NCBI RefSeq assembly: GCF_002846365.1
Contig: NZ_PJMW01000002.1
Coordinates: 434,001-498,000, forward strand
Length of the DNA stretch: 64,000 nucleotides
Direction: 5' to 3'
Source of the DNA: Nocardia fluminea
Lineage (GTDB): Bacteria; Actinomycetota; Actinomycetes; Mycobacteriales; Mycobacteriaceae
Of the stretch, positions 17,997-27,005 are shown one piece after another. Position numbers and translations under genes: made by a program. How positions within the stretch are numbered: position 1 is the stretch's first letter; each line of letters begins with the position of its first letter. Under the pieces are notes generated by a model, which saw only the letters and a list, made by a program, of their open reading frames with translations, was not told where the DNA came from and did no database searches.

Positions 17997-18002
17997 AGCC
18001 GA

Positions 18003-20003
18003 GTGACCGGCCGGATTGCCATCGATGACATCGCCCCGTCCATTCCCGGCGGCCGCCCGGCCAAAGCCGCAGTCGGCGAGGTGTTCCCCGTCCGCGCCGT
18101 CGTCTGGCGCGAGGGTCACGACGCGGTAGCGGCCACCCTGGCGGTCCGCGCCCCCGGCTCGTCCCGGATCACCCGCATCCGGATGACGCCCGACTACCAG
18201 CCCGACGTCTTCAACGGCCTGTTCACCCCGCACCTCCCCGGCGTGTGGACCTACCGCATCGAAGGCTGGAGCGACCCGATCGCCACCTGGCGCAGCGCGG
18301 TCGAGGCGAAGTTGTCGGTCGGCCAATCCGCGGCCGACCTCGCCAACGACCTCGAGATCGGCGCCATCTTGTTCGAGCGCGCCGCCCAAGCCGTCCCGAA
18401 AAGGCAGTTCGAGCGCCTGCGCGCCGCCGCCACCGCCCTGCGCGGCGACGAACAACTCCCGGCCAGGGTCGCGCCCGCGTTCTCCGAGGACGTCGCCGAG
18501 ATCTTGCGCGCCACCCCGCTGCGCGAGATGGTCACCCGCGGCACCCAGTTCTCGGTGCTGGTCGAACGCCGCCGTGCCCTGGTCGGCTCCTGGTACGAGT
18601 TCTTCCCCCGCTCCACCGGCGGCCGCGACGCCGACGGCACCCCGGTCCACGGCACCTTCGCTACGGCGGCCCGCGAACTGCCCCGCATCGCGGGCATGGG
18701 CTTCGACGTCGTCTATCTGCCCCCGATCCACCCCGTAGGTGCGGTGAACCGCAAGGGCCGCAACAACTCTCTCACCACCGAGCCCGGCGACGTCGGCTCG
18801 CCCTGGGCCATCGGCTCGGCGGAGGGTGGGCACGATGCCGTGCACCCGCTGCTGGGCACCGAGCGGGATTTCACCGAATTCGTGGCCGAAGCAACGGCTC
18901 TCGGCCTCGAGGTGGCCATCGATCTCGCCCTGCAGTGCGCTCCCGACCACCCGTGGGTCGCCGCCCACCCGGAATGGTTCACCACCCTCCCCGACGGCAC
19001 CATCGCCTACGCCGAGAACCCACCGAAGAAGTACCAGGACATCTATCCGGTCAACTTCGACAACGACCCCGACGGTCTCTACGCCGAGATCCTGCGGGTG
19101 GTCCGGCACTGGATCTCGCTGGGCGTCACCATCTTCCGCGTGGACAACCCGCACACCAAGCCCGCCGACTTCTGGGAATGGCTGATCACGGAACTGCGCC
19201 GCACCGACCCCGACGTGATCTTCCTGTCCGAGGCGTTCACCCGTCCGGCCCGCCTCTACGGCCTGGCCCGCCGCGGCTTCAGCCAGTCGTACACGTATTT
19301 CACCTGGCGCGTGCACAAGTGGGAACTCACCGAGTTCGGCTACGAGATCGCCGCCAAGGCCGACGAGGCCAGGCCCAACCTCTTCGTGAACACGCCCGAC
19401 ATCCTGCACGAGAGCCTGCAGCACGGCGGCCCCGGCATGTTCGCCATCCGCGCCGCCCTCGCCGCCACCCTGTCCCCCACCTGGGGCGTGTACTCCGGTT
19501 TCGAGCTGTTCGAACACGAGGCGGTCCGCGAGGGCAGCGAGGAATACCTCGATTCGGAGAAGTACGAACTACGACCCCGCGATTTCGCCGGCGCCCTCGA
19601 ACGCGGTGAATCACTGGAACCGTGGCTCACCCGCCTGAACGAGATCCGCCGCAACCACCCCGCGCTGCAGCAGCTGCGCTGCATCCACTTCCATCACGTC
19701 GACAACGACGCGCTGATCGCCTACTCCAAGGTCGATCCGGTCACCGGCGACGCGGTGCTGGTCATCGTGAACCTGAACCCCTATGCGGCCGAGCAGGGCC
19801 ATATCTCGCTCGATCTGCCCGCGATCGGCCGCGAATGGCACGACCACCCGGTGGTCTTCGACGAGGTGAGCGGCGAGGAATACCACTGGGGCCAGCAGAA
19901 TTTCGTGCGCCTGGATCCCACGCGCGCGGTCGCGCACATCCTGTCGCTCCCCGCCGTCCCGGCCGCCGCCCGCGCACCGCTGGCCTACCGCGAGACCCTG
20001 TGA
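18003..20003 (+). CDS. glgE: Alpha-1,4-glucan:maltose-1-phosphate maltosyltransferase GlgE
   Basis: 666 residues, GH13_3 family. It transfers maltosyl units from maltose-1-phosphate onto alpha-glucans in the trehalose-linked GlgE route. The catalytic nucleophile is D381 ([10 protein letters not shown]) and the acid/base is E410 (FLSEAFTRP), offset as expected from characterised GlgE. The N-terminal beta domain (residues 1-100) and the helical insert before the barrel are present. GTG 18003 follows a leaderless-type promoter. The stop overlaps the glgB start (TGATG), so the pair is coupled. The maltose-1-phosphate-forming genes treS and pep2 are not in this window. Confidence 0.96.
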   Translation: MTGRIAIDDIAPSIPGGRPAKAAVGEVFPVRAVVWREGHDAVAATLAVRAPGSSRITRIRMTPDYQPDVFNGLFTPHLPGVWTYRIEGWSDPIATWRSAVEAKLSVGQSAADLANDLEIGAILFERAAQAVPKRQFERLRAAATALRGDEQLPARVAPAFSEDVAEILRATPLREMVTRGTQFSVLVERRRALVGSWYEFFPRSTGGRDADGTPVHGTFATAARELPRIAGMGFDVVYLPPIHPVGAVNRKGRNNSLTTEPGDVGSPWAIGSAEGGHDAVHPLLGTERDFTEFVAEATALGLEVAIDLALQCAPDHPWVAAHPEWFTTLPDGTIAYAENPPKKYQDIYPVNFDNDPDGLYAEILRVVRHWISLGVTIFRVDNPHTKPADFWEWLITELRRTDPDVIFLSEAFTRPARLYGLARRGFSQSYTYFTWRVHKWELTEFGYEIAAKADEARPNLFVNTPDILHESLQHGGPGMFAIRAALAATLSPTWGVYSGFELFEHEAVREGSEEYLDSEKYELRPRDFAGALERGESLEPWLTRLNEIRRNHPALQQLRCIHFHHVDNDALIAYSKVDPVTGDAVLVIVNLNPYAAEQGHISLDLPAIGREWHDHPVVFDEVSGEEYHWGQQNFVRLDPTRAVAHILSLPAVPAAARAPLAYRETL

Positions 20004-22159
20004 TGAAGCGCCGCGATCTCCTGCTGCTGGCTGCGGGCACCCATCCCGACCCGCACACCGTGCTCGGCGCGCACGCCCACGCCGACGGCACCGCGGTCCG
20101 TGTCCTGCGCCCCCACGCCGACACGGTGTCCGTGCTCGTGGGGCAGTCCGAGCATCGGCTGAAGTCGCTGGGCCACGGGATCTTCGACGCCGTCCTGCCG
20201 TATCCGCAGATCGACGACTACCGGATCCGCGCGGAGTACCCCGGCGGCCAGACCGTCGTCTCCGCCGACGGCTATCGCTTCCTGCCCACCGTCGGCGAAT
20301 TCGACCTGCACCTCATCGGCGAGGGCAGACACACCCACCTCTGGGAGGTGCTCGGCGCCCACCCGCGCCACTACACCACCCTCGACGGCGAAGTGGACGG
20401 CACGTCCTTCGCGGTGTGGGCCCCGAATGCTCGCGGCGTCACCGTCTTCGGCGATTTCGACCATTGGAGCGGCACCTCGGCCCCGATGCGCGCGCTGGGC
20501 GGTTCCGGGGTGTGGGAGGTGTTCGTGCCGGGAGTCGGGCCTGGAACGCGGTACAAGTACCGGATCCACGGTGCCGACGGCCGCGTCGTGGATCATGCCG
20601 ACCCGCTTGCCTTTTCGACTGAGGTACCGCCCGCGACCGCGTCGGTGGTGTCGCGCGCCGACCACGTGTGGACCGACAGTGCCTGGCTCGACCGGCGCGC
20701 GAAGACCGACGCGGTGCGCTCACCCATGAGCGCCTACGAGATCCACCTCGGTTCCTGGCGCCCCGGTCTCGACTATCGCGAACTGGCGCACCAGCTGGCC
20801 GATTACATTCGGGCCTCCGGTTTCACCCATGTCGAACTGCTGCCGGTCGCCGAGCACCCCTTCGGCGGCTCGTGGGGCTATCAGGTCACCTCGTACTACG
20901 CCCCGACCTCGCGTTTCGGCAGTCCCGACGACTTCCGCTACTTCGTCGATCACCTGCACAACGCCGGCATCGGCGTGCTGCTGGACTGGGTCCCCGCGCA
21001 CTTTCCCCGCGACGAATGGGCCCTCGCCCGTTTCGACGGCACCCCACTCTACGAACACCCGGACCCGCGCCGTGGCGAGCAACTCGACTGGGGCACCTAC
21101 GTTTTCGACTTCGGGCGCAACGAAGTCCGCAACTTCCTGGTCGCCAACGCCGCCTTCTGGATCTCCGAATTCCACATCGACGGCCTGCGCGTGGATGCCG
21201 TCGCCTCGATGCTGTACCTGGACTACTCCCGCCCCGACGGCGGCTGGGAGCCGAACATCTACGGCGGCCGGGAGAATCTGGAAGCGGTCGAGTTCCTGCA
21301 GGAACTCAACGACACCGTGCACGGCGCCCATCCCGGCGTGGTCACCATCGCCGAGGAGTCGACCACCTGGCCGGGCGTCACCCGCGGCACCGATGTCGGC
21401 GGCCTCGGTTTCACCATGAAGTGGAACATGGGCTGGATGCACGACACCCTCGGCTACCTGGGACGCGACCCGATCCACCGCTCCTGGCACCACAACGAGA
21501 TGACGTTCTCGCTGGTATACGCGTGGAGCGAGAACTACGTGCTGCCGATCAGCCACGACGAGGTCGTCCACGGCAAAGGCACCCTGTGGACCCGCATGCC
21601 CGGCGACGACTTCGCCAAGGCGAGCGGCGTGCGCGCGCTGCTCGCCTACATGTGGGCCCACCCCGGCAAGCAACTGCTGTTCATGGGGCAGGAATTCGGC
21701 CAGTTCCGCGAATGGGACAACGATCGCGGCCTGGACTGGCAGGAACTGGACAACCCACTCCACCAGGGCATTTCGACGATGGTCACCGACCTCAATCGCA
21801 CCTACACGGCCCACCCCGCGCTGTGGACCCAGGACGCCACCCCCGGCGGCCACTCCTGGATCGAAGCCGACGACAGCGCCGCCAATGTCTTCGCGTTCCT
21901 GCGCTGGGCCTCCGACGGCAGCGCGGTCGCCGCCGTCTTCAACTTCTCCGGCGCCACCCGCGAGAACTATCGCATCGGGCTGCCGCAGCCCGGTTCCTGG
22001 CGCGAGATCCTCAACACCGACGCCGCCGAATACGCGGGCTCCGGTATCGGCAACCTCGGCGCCGTCACCGCCGACGGCACCCCCTGGCACGGTCAGCCCT
22101 GCTCGGCGACCGTCACCCTGGCCCCGAACAGCGCCCTCTGGCTCAGCTCACCCGCCTAG
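20003..22159 (+). CDS. glgB: 1,4-alpha-glucan branching enzyme GlgB
   Basis: 718 residues, GH13_9. It makes alpha-1,6 branches on the glucan built by GlgE. An N-terminal CBM48-type pair ([11 protein letters not shown] and [30 protein letters not shown]) precedes the barrel. The nucleophile is D398 ([11 protein letters not shown]) and the acid/base is E451 (TIAEEST); [17 protein letters not shown] is the conserved late motif. The ATG at 20003 overlaps the glgE TGA by one base. Its own stop overlaps the tail of a small minus-strand gene remnant by 3 nt. Confidence 0.96.
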   Translation: MKRRDLLLLAAGTHPDPHTVLGAHAHADGTAVRVLRPHADTVSVLVGQSEHRLKSLGHGIFDAVLPYPQIDDYRIRAEYPGGQTVVSADGYRFLPTVGEFDLHLIGEGRHTHLWEVLGAHPRHYTTLDGEVDGTSFAVWAPNARGVTVFGDFDHWSGTSAPMRALGGSGVWEVFVPGVGPGTRYKYRIHGADGRVVDHADPLAFSTEVPPATASVVSRADHVWTDSAWLDRRAKTDAVRSPMSAYEIHLGSWRPGLDYRELAHQLADYIRASGFTHVELLPVAEHPFGGSWGYQVTSYYAPTSRFGSPDDFRYFVDHLHNAGIGVLLDWVPAHFPRDEWALARFDGTPLYEHPDPRRGEQLDWGTYVFDFGRNEVRNFLVANAAFWISEFHIDGLRVDAVASMLYLDYSRPDGGWEPNIYGGRENLEAVEFLQELNDTVHGAHPGVVTIAEESTTWPGVTRGTDVGGLGFTMKWNMGWMHDTLGYLGRDPIHRSWHHNEMTFSLVYAWSENYVLPISHDEVVHGKGTLWTRMPGDDFAKASGVRALLAYMWAHPGKQLLFMGQEFGQFREWDNDRGLDWQELDNPLHQGISTMVTDLNRTYTAHPALWTQDATPGGHSWIEADDSAANVFAFLRWASDGSAVAAVFNFSGATRENYRIGLPQPGSWREILNTDAAEYAGSGIGNLGAVTADGTPWHGQPCSATVTLAPNSALWLSSPA

Positions 22160-22266
22160 TCCTCGCACGCGAGGTAGTAGGTGCTGAGCGGGTCGCCGTC
22201 CACCTGCTGGGTCCCCACCTCGGTGAAACCGGCCATCGCCGTCGCTTCGCGCATCCCACCCTCGAG
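22156..22266 (-). pseudogene. C-terminal remnant of a SAM methyltransferase-like gene
   Basis: Reading the minus strand from an in-frame TGA at 22267-22269 gives [36 protein letters not shown] with a normal stop overlapping the end of glgB. The pattern AGFTEV...GDPLSTYYLA is typical of the last strands of class I methyltransferases (AGF..V....DP.N.YY.AR). No start or upstream domain remains: the sequence upstream runs straight into the terminator at 22301. I read it as a decayed gene end; the evidence is a short motif only. Confidence 0.4.
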
Positions 22267-22300
22267 TCAGCTCGCGACAGGGGTCGCTCGGGAAATACGG

Positions 22301-22332
22301 AGGCCGCCCCGGCAGTTCAGCCGGGACGGCCT
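22301..22332 (-). terminator. Terminator after the thioredoxin-like gene
   Basis: Arms 22301-22312 and 22321-22332 pair over 12 bp with one mismatch and an 8-nt loop, 15 nt past the stop at 22348. The minus-strand sequence after it (CCGTATTTCC) has a short T-run. Confidence 0.65.
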
Positions 22333-22347
22333 CGAAGTGAGTATCGG

Positions 22348-23265
22348 TCAGTACAGGGCGGCGGCCAGCTTGCGGCGGGCCGCGATCACGAAGGGCTCGG
22401 CCGGGTCGAACAGCTCGAACAGCTCGAGCAGGCGAGTACGGGCCTTGGTGCGGTCGTCACCCACGGTGCGCTTCACGACCGCGATGAGCCGTGCGAAGGC
22501 TTCCTCGGGGCGCTGCTCGAACATTTCGATGTCGGCGGCGTCGAGAGCGGCGTCCAGGTTCGCCGGATCGGCGTCGGCGGTGGCCACCACGGCCGGGTCG
22601 AGCTGCTGGGCCCTGGTCAGGAAGCGCAGCTGGCGCAGGGCCGCCTTGGCTTCCTCGTTGCCGGGCTCCTCGGCGATGATGGCCTCGTAGGCCGCCTCGG
22701 CGCCCGCGAAGTCACCTTCGGACAGCTTGTCCTCGGCGGCGACGAAGCGCGGGTCCTCGACCTCGGGTTCGGCGGCGGCCGCGTCGGGGTCGCCCTCGAG
22801 CTTGCCCGCGGTCGCGTCGATCACCGCGTCGAGCCACTGGCGCACCTGCGGGTCCGGCTGCGCGCCTTCGAAGTCGGCCAGCGGCTGCCCGCCCGCCACC
22901 GCGATCACCGTCGGAATGCCCTGCACGCGCAGCGCCTGGACGATGTTCATGTTGGGTTCGGCCTCGATCACGGCCAGATCCCAGGCGCCGCGGTCTTCGG
23001 CGTTGAACCGTTCGAGGGTGCGAACCAGCTCGACGCTGCCCGCGCTGCGCTGTGAGAACAGCGCGACCACCACGGGCACCTGGGTCGAGCGCCGGATCAC
23101 CTTGGCTTCGAAATCCGCCTCGGTGACCGAGTGGTTTCCCGAGGCCGGAGCAGCAGCGGCACCGCCGGGCGCGGCGGGCGGCTGCTTCAGCGCGGACAGA
23201 TCCACCGCGCCGGACATGGCGGCGGCAGCGGCGGGCGAAGGACGGCGGGCAGCGGGTCGAGTCAC
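22348..23265 (-). CDS. Thioredoxin-fold/TPR protein, CnoX (YbbN)-like
   Basis: 305 residues, at the position of Rv1324. A Pro/Ala-rich N-terminus (1-50) precedes a thioredoxin fold (about 50-155) and a helical TPR-like C-terminal half (about 170-305; DFAGAEAAYEAIIAEEPGNEEAKAAL). The usual WCGPC site reads SQRSAGS, and there is no cysteine in the protein, so it cannot be a redox thioredoxin. CnoX/YbbN proteins of this design act as holdases that pass clients to GroEL or DnaK. Start GTG 23265 is the first in frame. DUF3817 gene lies 13 nt upstream, suggesting cotranscription. Confidence 0.85.
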   Translation of the reverse strand: MTRPAARRPSPAAAAAMSGAVDLSALKQPPAAPGGAAAAPASGNHSVTEADFEAKVIRRSTQVPVVVALFSQRSAGSVELVRTLERFNAEDRGAWDLAVIEAEPNMNIVQALRVQGIPTVIAVAGGQPLADFEGAQPDPQVRQWLDAVIDATAGKLEGDPDAAAAEPEVEDPRFVAAEDKLSEGDFAGAEAAYEAIIAEEPGNEEAKAALRQLRFLTRAQQLDPAVVATADADPANLDAALDAADIEMFEQRPEEAFARLIAVVKRTVGDDRTKARTRLLELFELFDPAEPFVIAARRKLAAALY

Positions 23266-23278
23266 GGTTTCCAGTTTG

Positions 23279-23647
23279 TCACGAAGCCGTCTGCGTGGCA
23301 GCCGCGGAGCCCTTGCTCGCGTCGGCGCTCAGCTCGCCCAGCTGACCGGTGCGCACTGCCCAGACCTCGAAGATCACGGTGAACAGCGGCGGAATGCTCG
23401 ACGCCAGCGCCAGCACCGTGGTCTTCCAGTTCCAGTTCAGTTCCCGCGCGGCCAGCAGCGCCGAGAGCACGAACAGCACGAAGATCCCACCGTGCACCGG
23501 CCCGAAGATCTTCACGCCGATCTCGTTGCCCTCCGCGGGCAGGTACTTGAACGCCATACCGGTCAGCAAACCGATCCAGGACAGTGCCTCGAGCACCGCG
23601 AAGAACCGAAATCGGCTGGCCGTGGACCGCAAATCGAAGAAACCCAT
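23279..23647 (-). CDS. DUF3817 integral membrane protein
   Basis: 122 residues with three hydrophobic segments (FRFFAVLEALSWIGLLTGMAF, HGGIFVLFVLSALLAAREL and TTVLALASSIPPLFTVIFEVW). This is the DUF3817 pattern, including LEALSWIGLL, FKYLP, GPVHGGIFV and the Trp-rich loop NWNWKTT. Function unknown. ATG 23647 (MGFFDLRSTASRF) is chosen over longer starts because the region upstream reads CTMVGM with cysteines and no hydrophobic or Shine-Dalgarno support. A 13-nt gap leads to the thioredoxin-like gene. Confidence 0.8.
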   Translation of the reverse strand: MGFFDLRSTASRFRFFAVLEALSWIGLLTGMAFKYLPAEGNEIGVKIFGPVHGGIFVLFVLSALLAARELNWNWKTTVLALASSIPPLFTVIFEVWAVRTGQLGELSADASKGSAAATQTAS

Positions 23648-23700
23648 ACCCACCATTGTGCAGCATGATCTACGACACCACGTAGTTGGACCGGTCACAG

Positions 23701-23739
23701 CGAAAGCCCCGGTACTCGCGCGGAATACCAGGGCTTTCG
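23701..23739 (-). terminator. Probable terminator after fadA4
   Basis: Arms 23701-23714 and 23726-23739 pair over 14 bp with one mismatch; loop 11 nt. It lies 14 nt past the thiolase stop at 23753. The tail after the stem is not T-rich. Confidence 0.55.
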
Positions 23740-23752
23740 TGGTCTAACAGGA

Positions 23753-24937
23753 TCAGGCGGGAACGCGGATGATCAGCGCGTCACCCTGACCGCCACCGCC
23801 GCACAGCGCGGCCGCACCGACGCCGCCACCGCGACGCTTCAGCTCCAGCGCCAGGTGCAGCAGGATGCGCGCGCCCGACATGCCGAGCGGGTGCCCGATG
23901 GCGATGGCGCCACCGTTGACGTTGACCTTCTCCGGGTCGAAGCCCAGCTTGCGGGTCGAGGACACCCCCACCGCCGCGAAGGCCTCGTTGATCTCGATCA
24001 GGTCCAGCTCGGCGGGCGTGATGCCCTCCTTCGCGCACGCGGCGAGGATGGCGTTGGCCGGCTGGTCCTGCAGGGTCGAATCCGGTCCGGCGACCTGGCC
24101 CGCGGCGCCGATCTCGGCGATCCACTCCAGTCCCAGCTCTTCGGCCTTGGTCTTGCTCATCACGATCACCGCGGCCGCGCCGTCGGAGATCTGCGAGGCG
24201 GTGCCCGCGGTGACGGTGCCGTCCTTGCGGAAGGCCGGGCGCAGCTTGCCCAGCGACTCGACCGTGGTGTCGGCGCGAATGCCCTCGTCCTCGGTGACGA
24301 AGACCGGGTCGCCCTTGCGCTGCGGCACGGCGACCGGCACGACCTCGTCCTCGAACAGCCCGTTCTTCCACGCGGCGGCGGCGCGCTGGTGCGAGGCCGC
24401 GGCCAGCGTGTCCTGCTCCTCGCGGCTCACCTTGTCCAGGTCGTTGCGATCCTCGGTGAGCAGGCCCATGGCCTGGTCGGTGATCACATCGTGCAGGCCG
24501 TCGTAGGCCATGTGGTCGACAAGGGTGGTGTCGCCGTACTTGAAGCCCTCACGGCTCTTGGGCAGCAGGTGCGGGGTCTGGCTCATCGATTCCATGCCGC
24601 CGGCGACCACGATCTCGTGCTCACCCGCGCGGATCAGCTGGTCCGCCAGCGCGATCGCGTTGATACCCGACAGACAGACCTTGTTGATCAGGATCGACGG
24701 CACATCCATCGGGATGCCCGCGGCGATGGCGGCCTGGCGCGCGGGCAGCTGCCCCGCACCGGCCTGCAGCACCTGGCCGAGGATCACGTACTCGACCTGC
24801 TCGGGCGCGACGCCGCCCTTCTCGAGCGCGGCCTTGATCGCGACACCGGCCAGATCCGAGGCCTTGAAGCCCTTCAGACCGCCGAGCAGCCGACCGACCG
24901 GAGTACGCGCACCGGACACGATGACAGAAGTGGTCAC
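23753..24937 (-). CDS. fadA4: Acetyl-CoA acetyltransferase (thiolase) FadA4
   Basis: 394 residues, the orthologue of Rv1323. It condenses two acetyl-CoA to acetoacetyl-CoA or runs thiolytic cleavage. The nucleophile is C88 ([12 protein letters not shown]), with H349 ([12 protein letters not shown]) and C379 ([11 protein letters not shown]) completing the active site. The GTG at 24937 ([15 protein letters not shown]) has GCGAGG 6 nt upstream and matches the normal length; a start at 25015 adds a tail unlike the family. Divergent from mce. Confidence 0.94.
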   Translation of the reverse strand: MTTSVIVSGARTPVGRLLGGLKGFKASDLAGVAIKAALEKGGVAPEQVEYVILGQVLQAGAGQLPARQAAIAAGIPMDVPSILINKVCLSGINAIALADQLIRAGEHEIVVAGGMESMSQTPHLLPKSREGFKYGDTTLVDHMAYDGLHDVITDQAMGLLTEDRNDLDKVSREEQDTLAAASHQRAAAAWKNGLFEDEVVPVAVPQRKGDPVFVTEDEGIRADTTVESLGKLRPAFRKDGTVTAGTASQISDGAAAVIVMSKTKAEELGLEWIAEIGAAGQVAGPDSTLQDQPANAILAACAKEGITPAELDLIEINEAFAAVGVSSTRKLGFDPEKVNVNGGAIAIGHPLGMSGARILLHLALELKRRGGGVGAAALCGGGGQGDALIIRVPA

Positions 24938-25056
24938 GAAAGCCTCGCATTCATTGAGTCGATCCTCGCCGGACGCACACAGCAGCACCGCGCGCGTACA
25001 GGAGTTGGACTCCACGGTAACCGGTATCGGCCCGCGCCCGGCACGCAGGTCCGCGC

Positions 25057-25062
25057 TAGCTT
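25057..25062 (+). promoter_or_regulatory. -10 hexamer TAGCTT before mce (leaderless)
   Basis: TAGCTT ends 6 nt before the GTG at 25069. Confidence 0.5.
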
Positions 25063-25068
25063 CGTGGG

Positions 25069-25530
25069 GTGACCAATGAGAACTTCATCCCCGCCGATTA
25101 CGTCATCGCCGTCGACCACGTGGGCATCGCCGTGCCCGACCTGGACGCCGCGGTGGCCTGGTACACCGACAATCTCGGCATGGTCGAGACCCACCGCGAG
25201 GTGAACGAGGCCCAGGGCGTCGTCGAGGCCATGCTGTCGTGCCCCGCCGCCGCCGACCGCGCGACCGCCCTGCAATTGCTGGCCCCGCTCACCGCGGAGT
25301 CGACGATCGCCAAGTTCATCGACCGCAGCGGCCCCGGACTGCAGCAGCTGGCCTACCGGGTCACCGATATCGAGGCCGTTTCGGGTTTCCTGCGCGGGCG
25401 CGGCGTGCGTTTGCTGTACGAAGCCCCACGTCACGGGACCGCCGATTCCCGCATCAATTTCATCCATCCGAAGGATGCTGGCGGTGTGCTGGTCGAGCTC
25501 GTGGAGCCGAACCCGGATGTTACGCACTAG
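25069..25530 (+). CDS. mce: Methylmalonyl-CoA epimerase
   Basis: 153 residues, vicinal oxygen chelate (glyoxalase) fold, two beta-alpha-beta3 halves. It converts (S)- to (R)-methylmalonyl-CoA on the propionyl-CoA to succinyl-CoA route, which ends in an adenosylcobalamin-dependent mutase. Candidate metal ligands are H17-type in [15 protein letters not shown] in ATALQLLAP and E in [10 protein letters not shown]. The third ligand position, usually GLHH, reads GLQQLAYRV here. Start GTG 25069 is leaderless-type. A cobalamin adenosyltransferase lies at 34874-35452. Confidence 0.9.
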   Translation: MTNENFIPADYVIAVDHVGIAVPDLDAAVAWYTDNLGMVETHREVNEAQGVVEAMLSCPAAADRATALQLLAPLTAESTIAKFIDRSGPGLQQLAYRVTDIEAVSGFLRGRGVRLLYEAPRHGTADSRINFIHPKDAGGVLVELVEPNPDVTH

Positions 25531-25603
25531 TACGCCGGTACTGTCGGTAAATCTCGGCGAGATCACAATCACGGTCGAGTCTCCATAGGCTCGCTCGAGG
25601 CTG

Positions 25604-25609
25604 TATTTT
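25604..25609 (+). promoter_or_regulatory. -10 hexamer TATTTT before the DivIVA-like gene (leaderless)
   Basis: TATTTT ends 7 nt before the ATG at 25617. It also argues against a TTG start at 25608, which would lie inside the -10 site. Confidence 0.55.
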
Positions 25610-25616
25610 GTGTGCC

Positions 25617-26612
25617 ATGTCGTCACCTGAGTCCGATCGCAATCGCTTCGTTGCACTGCCCTTCACCGTTGTGCGCAAGGGTTATGCGCAAGACGAGGTG
25701 CGCAACTACTTCGACCGCTTCGACGCTGAGCTCCGCGTCACCGCCACCGACCGGGACGCTGCCGCAGCGCAGGCCCGCAATCTCGCCAGCCAGCTGGAAG
25801 ATGCGCGTGACGAGATCGACGAGCTCCGCAAGGAGGTCGACCGGCTTTCCGTGCCGCCGACCACCGCCGAAGGCATGTCCGACCGTATCTCGCGCATGCT
25901 GCGCCTGGCCTCGGACGAAGCGTCCGAGGTCCGCGCGCTGGCGCAGGCCGAAGCCGCCGAGATGGTGTCGATCGCCGAGCAGCAGGCCACCGAGATGCGT
26001 GGCAAGTACGAGTCGCTGCTCGCGGAGACCAAGGAGAAGCGCGAGGCGCTCGAGATCGAGTTCGAGCAGACCCTCGCGAACGCGCGCACCGAGTCGGCCA
26101 AGATCATCGAAGCCGCCCAAGCCGATGTCGAACGTCTGGGCAAGGAGGCCGAAGCCAAGCGCAAGGCCACCCAGCAGGACTTCGAGGCCACCATGAACGA
26201 TCGGCGTACCAAGCTGACCCGTGCCATGGAGGAGCTCGAGGCCACCAGTCGCGCCGAGGCCGCCCAGCGGATCAAGGACGCGACCGACGAGTCGAACCGC
26301 CTGATCAGCTCCGCCACCCAGACCTCCGAGCGCAAGATCGCGCACGCGAAGGAACTGGCCGAGGAGATGCGCGTGCTGCGCGGCCGGGTGCTCGCCCAGC
26401 TGCTCGGTATCCGCGGTCAGCTCGATTCCGTGCCCGCCATGCTCGCCGCGGTCAACCGCGAGAGCGAACTGCTCGACGGCACCCCTGAGCGCAAGTCGAT
26501 CAGCAACAACGGCAACAAGTCGGTGTCGAGCTCGCGTCAGAACAAGGCCATCCCCGAGGTCGCCGACGAGGACATCGTCGATGAGGACCGCGAGAGCGCC
26601 GACGTCAACTGA
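25617..26612 (+). CDS. DivIVA-domain coiled-coil protein
   Basis: 331 residues. The first 55 residues have the DivIVA lipid-binding pattern (ALPFTVVRKGYAQDEVRNYFDRFDAELR), followed by a long, highly charged coiled coil (about 50-280) rich in Ala, Glu, Arg and Lys. A low-complexity tail ends SADVN with a run of acidic residues. No membrane segment. In mycobacteria Wag31/DivIVA organises polar growth and related proteins mark poles or septa; this one is a paralogue-like protein whose role is not known. Monocistronic: leaderless-type promoter in front and a strong terminator behind. Confidence 0.85.
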   Translation: MSSPESDRNRFVALPFTVVRKGYAQDEVRNYFDRFDAELRVTATDRDAAAAQARNLASQLEDARDEIDELRKEVDRLSVPPTTAEGMSDRISRMLRLASDEASEVRALAQAEAAEMVSIAEQQATEMRGKYESLLAETKEKREALEIEFEQTLANARTESAKIIEAAQADVERLGKEAEAKRKATQQDFEATMNDRRTKLTRAMEELEATSRAEAAQRIKDATDESNRLISSATQTSERKIAHAKELAEEMRVLRGRVLAQLLGIRGQLDSVPAMLAAVNRESELLDGTPERKSISNNGNKSVSSSRQNKAIPEVADEDIVDEDRESADVN

Positions 26613-26650
26613 TCCAGCTGTCGGACTCGTCACGACATCAACTCGGAGAA

Positions 26651-26690
26651 CCGAAGGCCGCCTCGAATCAACGAGGCGGCCTTCGGTTTT
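26651..26690 (+). terminator. Strong bidirectional terminator after the DivIVA-like gene
   Basis: A perfect 15-bp stem (26651-26665 with 26672-26686), 6-nt loop, followed by TTTT on the plus strand and near the stop of the convergent gene at 26704, so it can serve both sides. Confidence 0.9.
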
Positions 26691-26703
26691 CGTGTGTCTT
26701 CCG

Positions 26704-26994
26704 TCACGACCAGCGGCGCGTGATACCGCGGGTGCGTCTGCCGTTCCAGCAACCCTGGTGCCAGTGCCTGCGGTCGTCCTCGCCGCCCTCGGCGGCCCAG
26801 GCCACGATATGGGCGACCCCGACCGCGATCTCGTGGTCACAGCCGGGGCACCGATAGGTCTTCACCGCACGGGCGCCGGGAACCGTTCGCACGATATAGG
26901 TTTCGTCGCCCGGACCGTCCTCGGTGCGGCCGTACACATCGCCGATCGGCCTAGACGCCGGAGGACGTCCGCTGCGCGGTCTACGTCGCGGCAT
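26704..26994 (-). CDS. Small zinc-motif protein downstream of nucS
   Basis: 96 residues, basic at both ends (MPRRRPRSGRPP and NGRRTRGITRRWS). The core holds C49-P-G-C52, H54, H62, H77, H79 and C82 (YRCPGCDHEI, AHIVAW, HWHQGCW), a layout that could bind one zinc. No membrane segment. Homologous-looking actinobacterial proteins are often labelled ATP/GTP-binding without support; I see no P-loop. The ATG at 26994 is 11 nt downstream of the nucS stop, so the two are probably cotranscribed. The basic ends and zinc-like core suggest nucleic-acid or protein binding, which is an inference only. Confidence 0.75.
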   Translation of the reverse strand: MPRRRPRSGRPPASRPIGDVYGRTEDGPGDETYIVRTVPGARAVKTYRCPGCDHEIAVGVAHIVAWAAEGGEDDRRHWHQGCWNGRRTRGITRRWS

Positions 26995-27005
26995 GACACC
27001 TCTTC

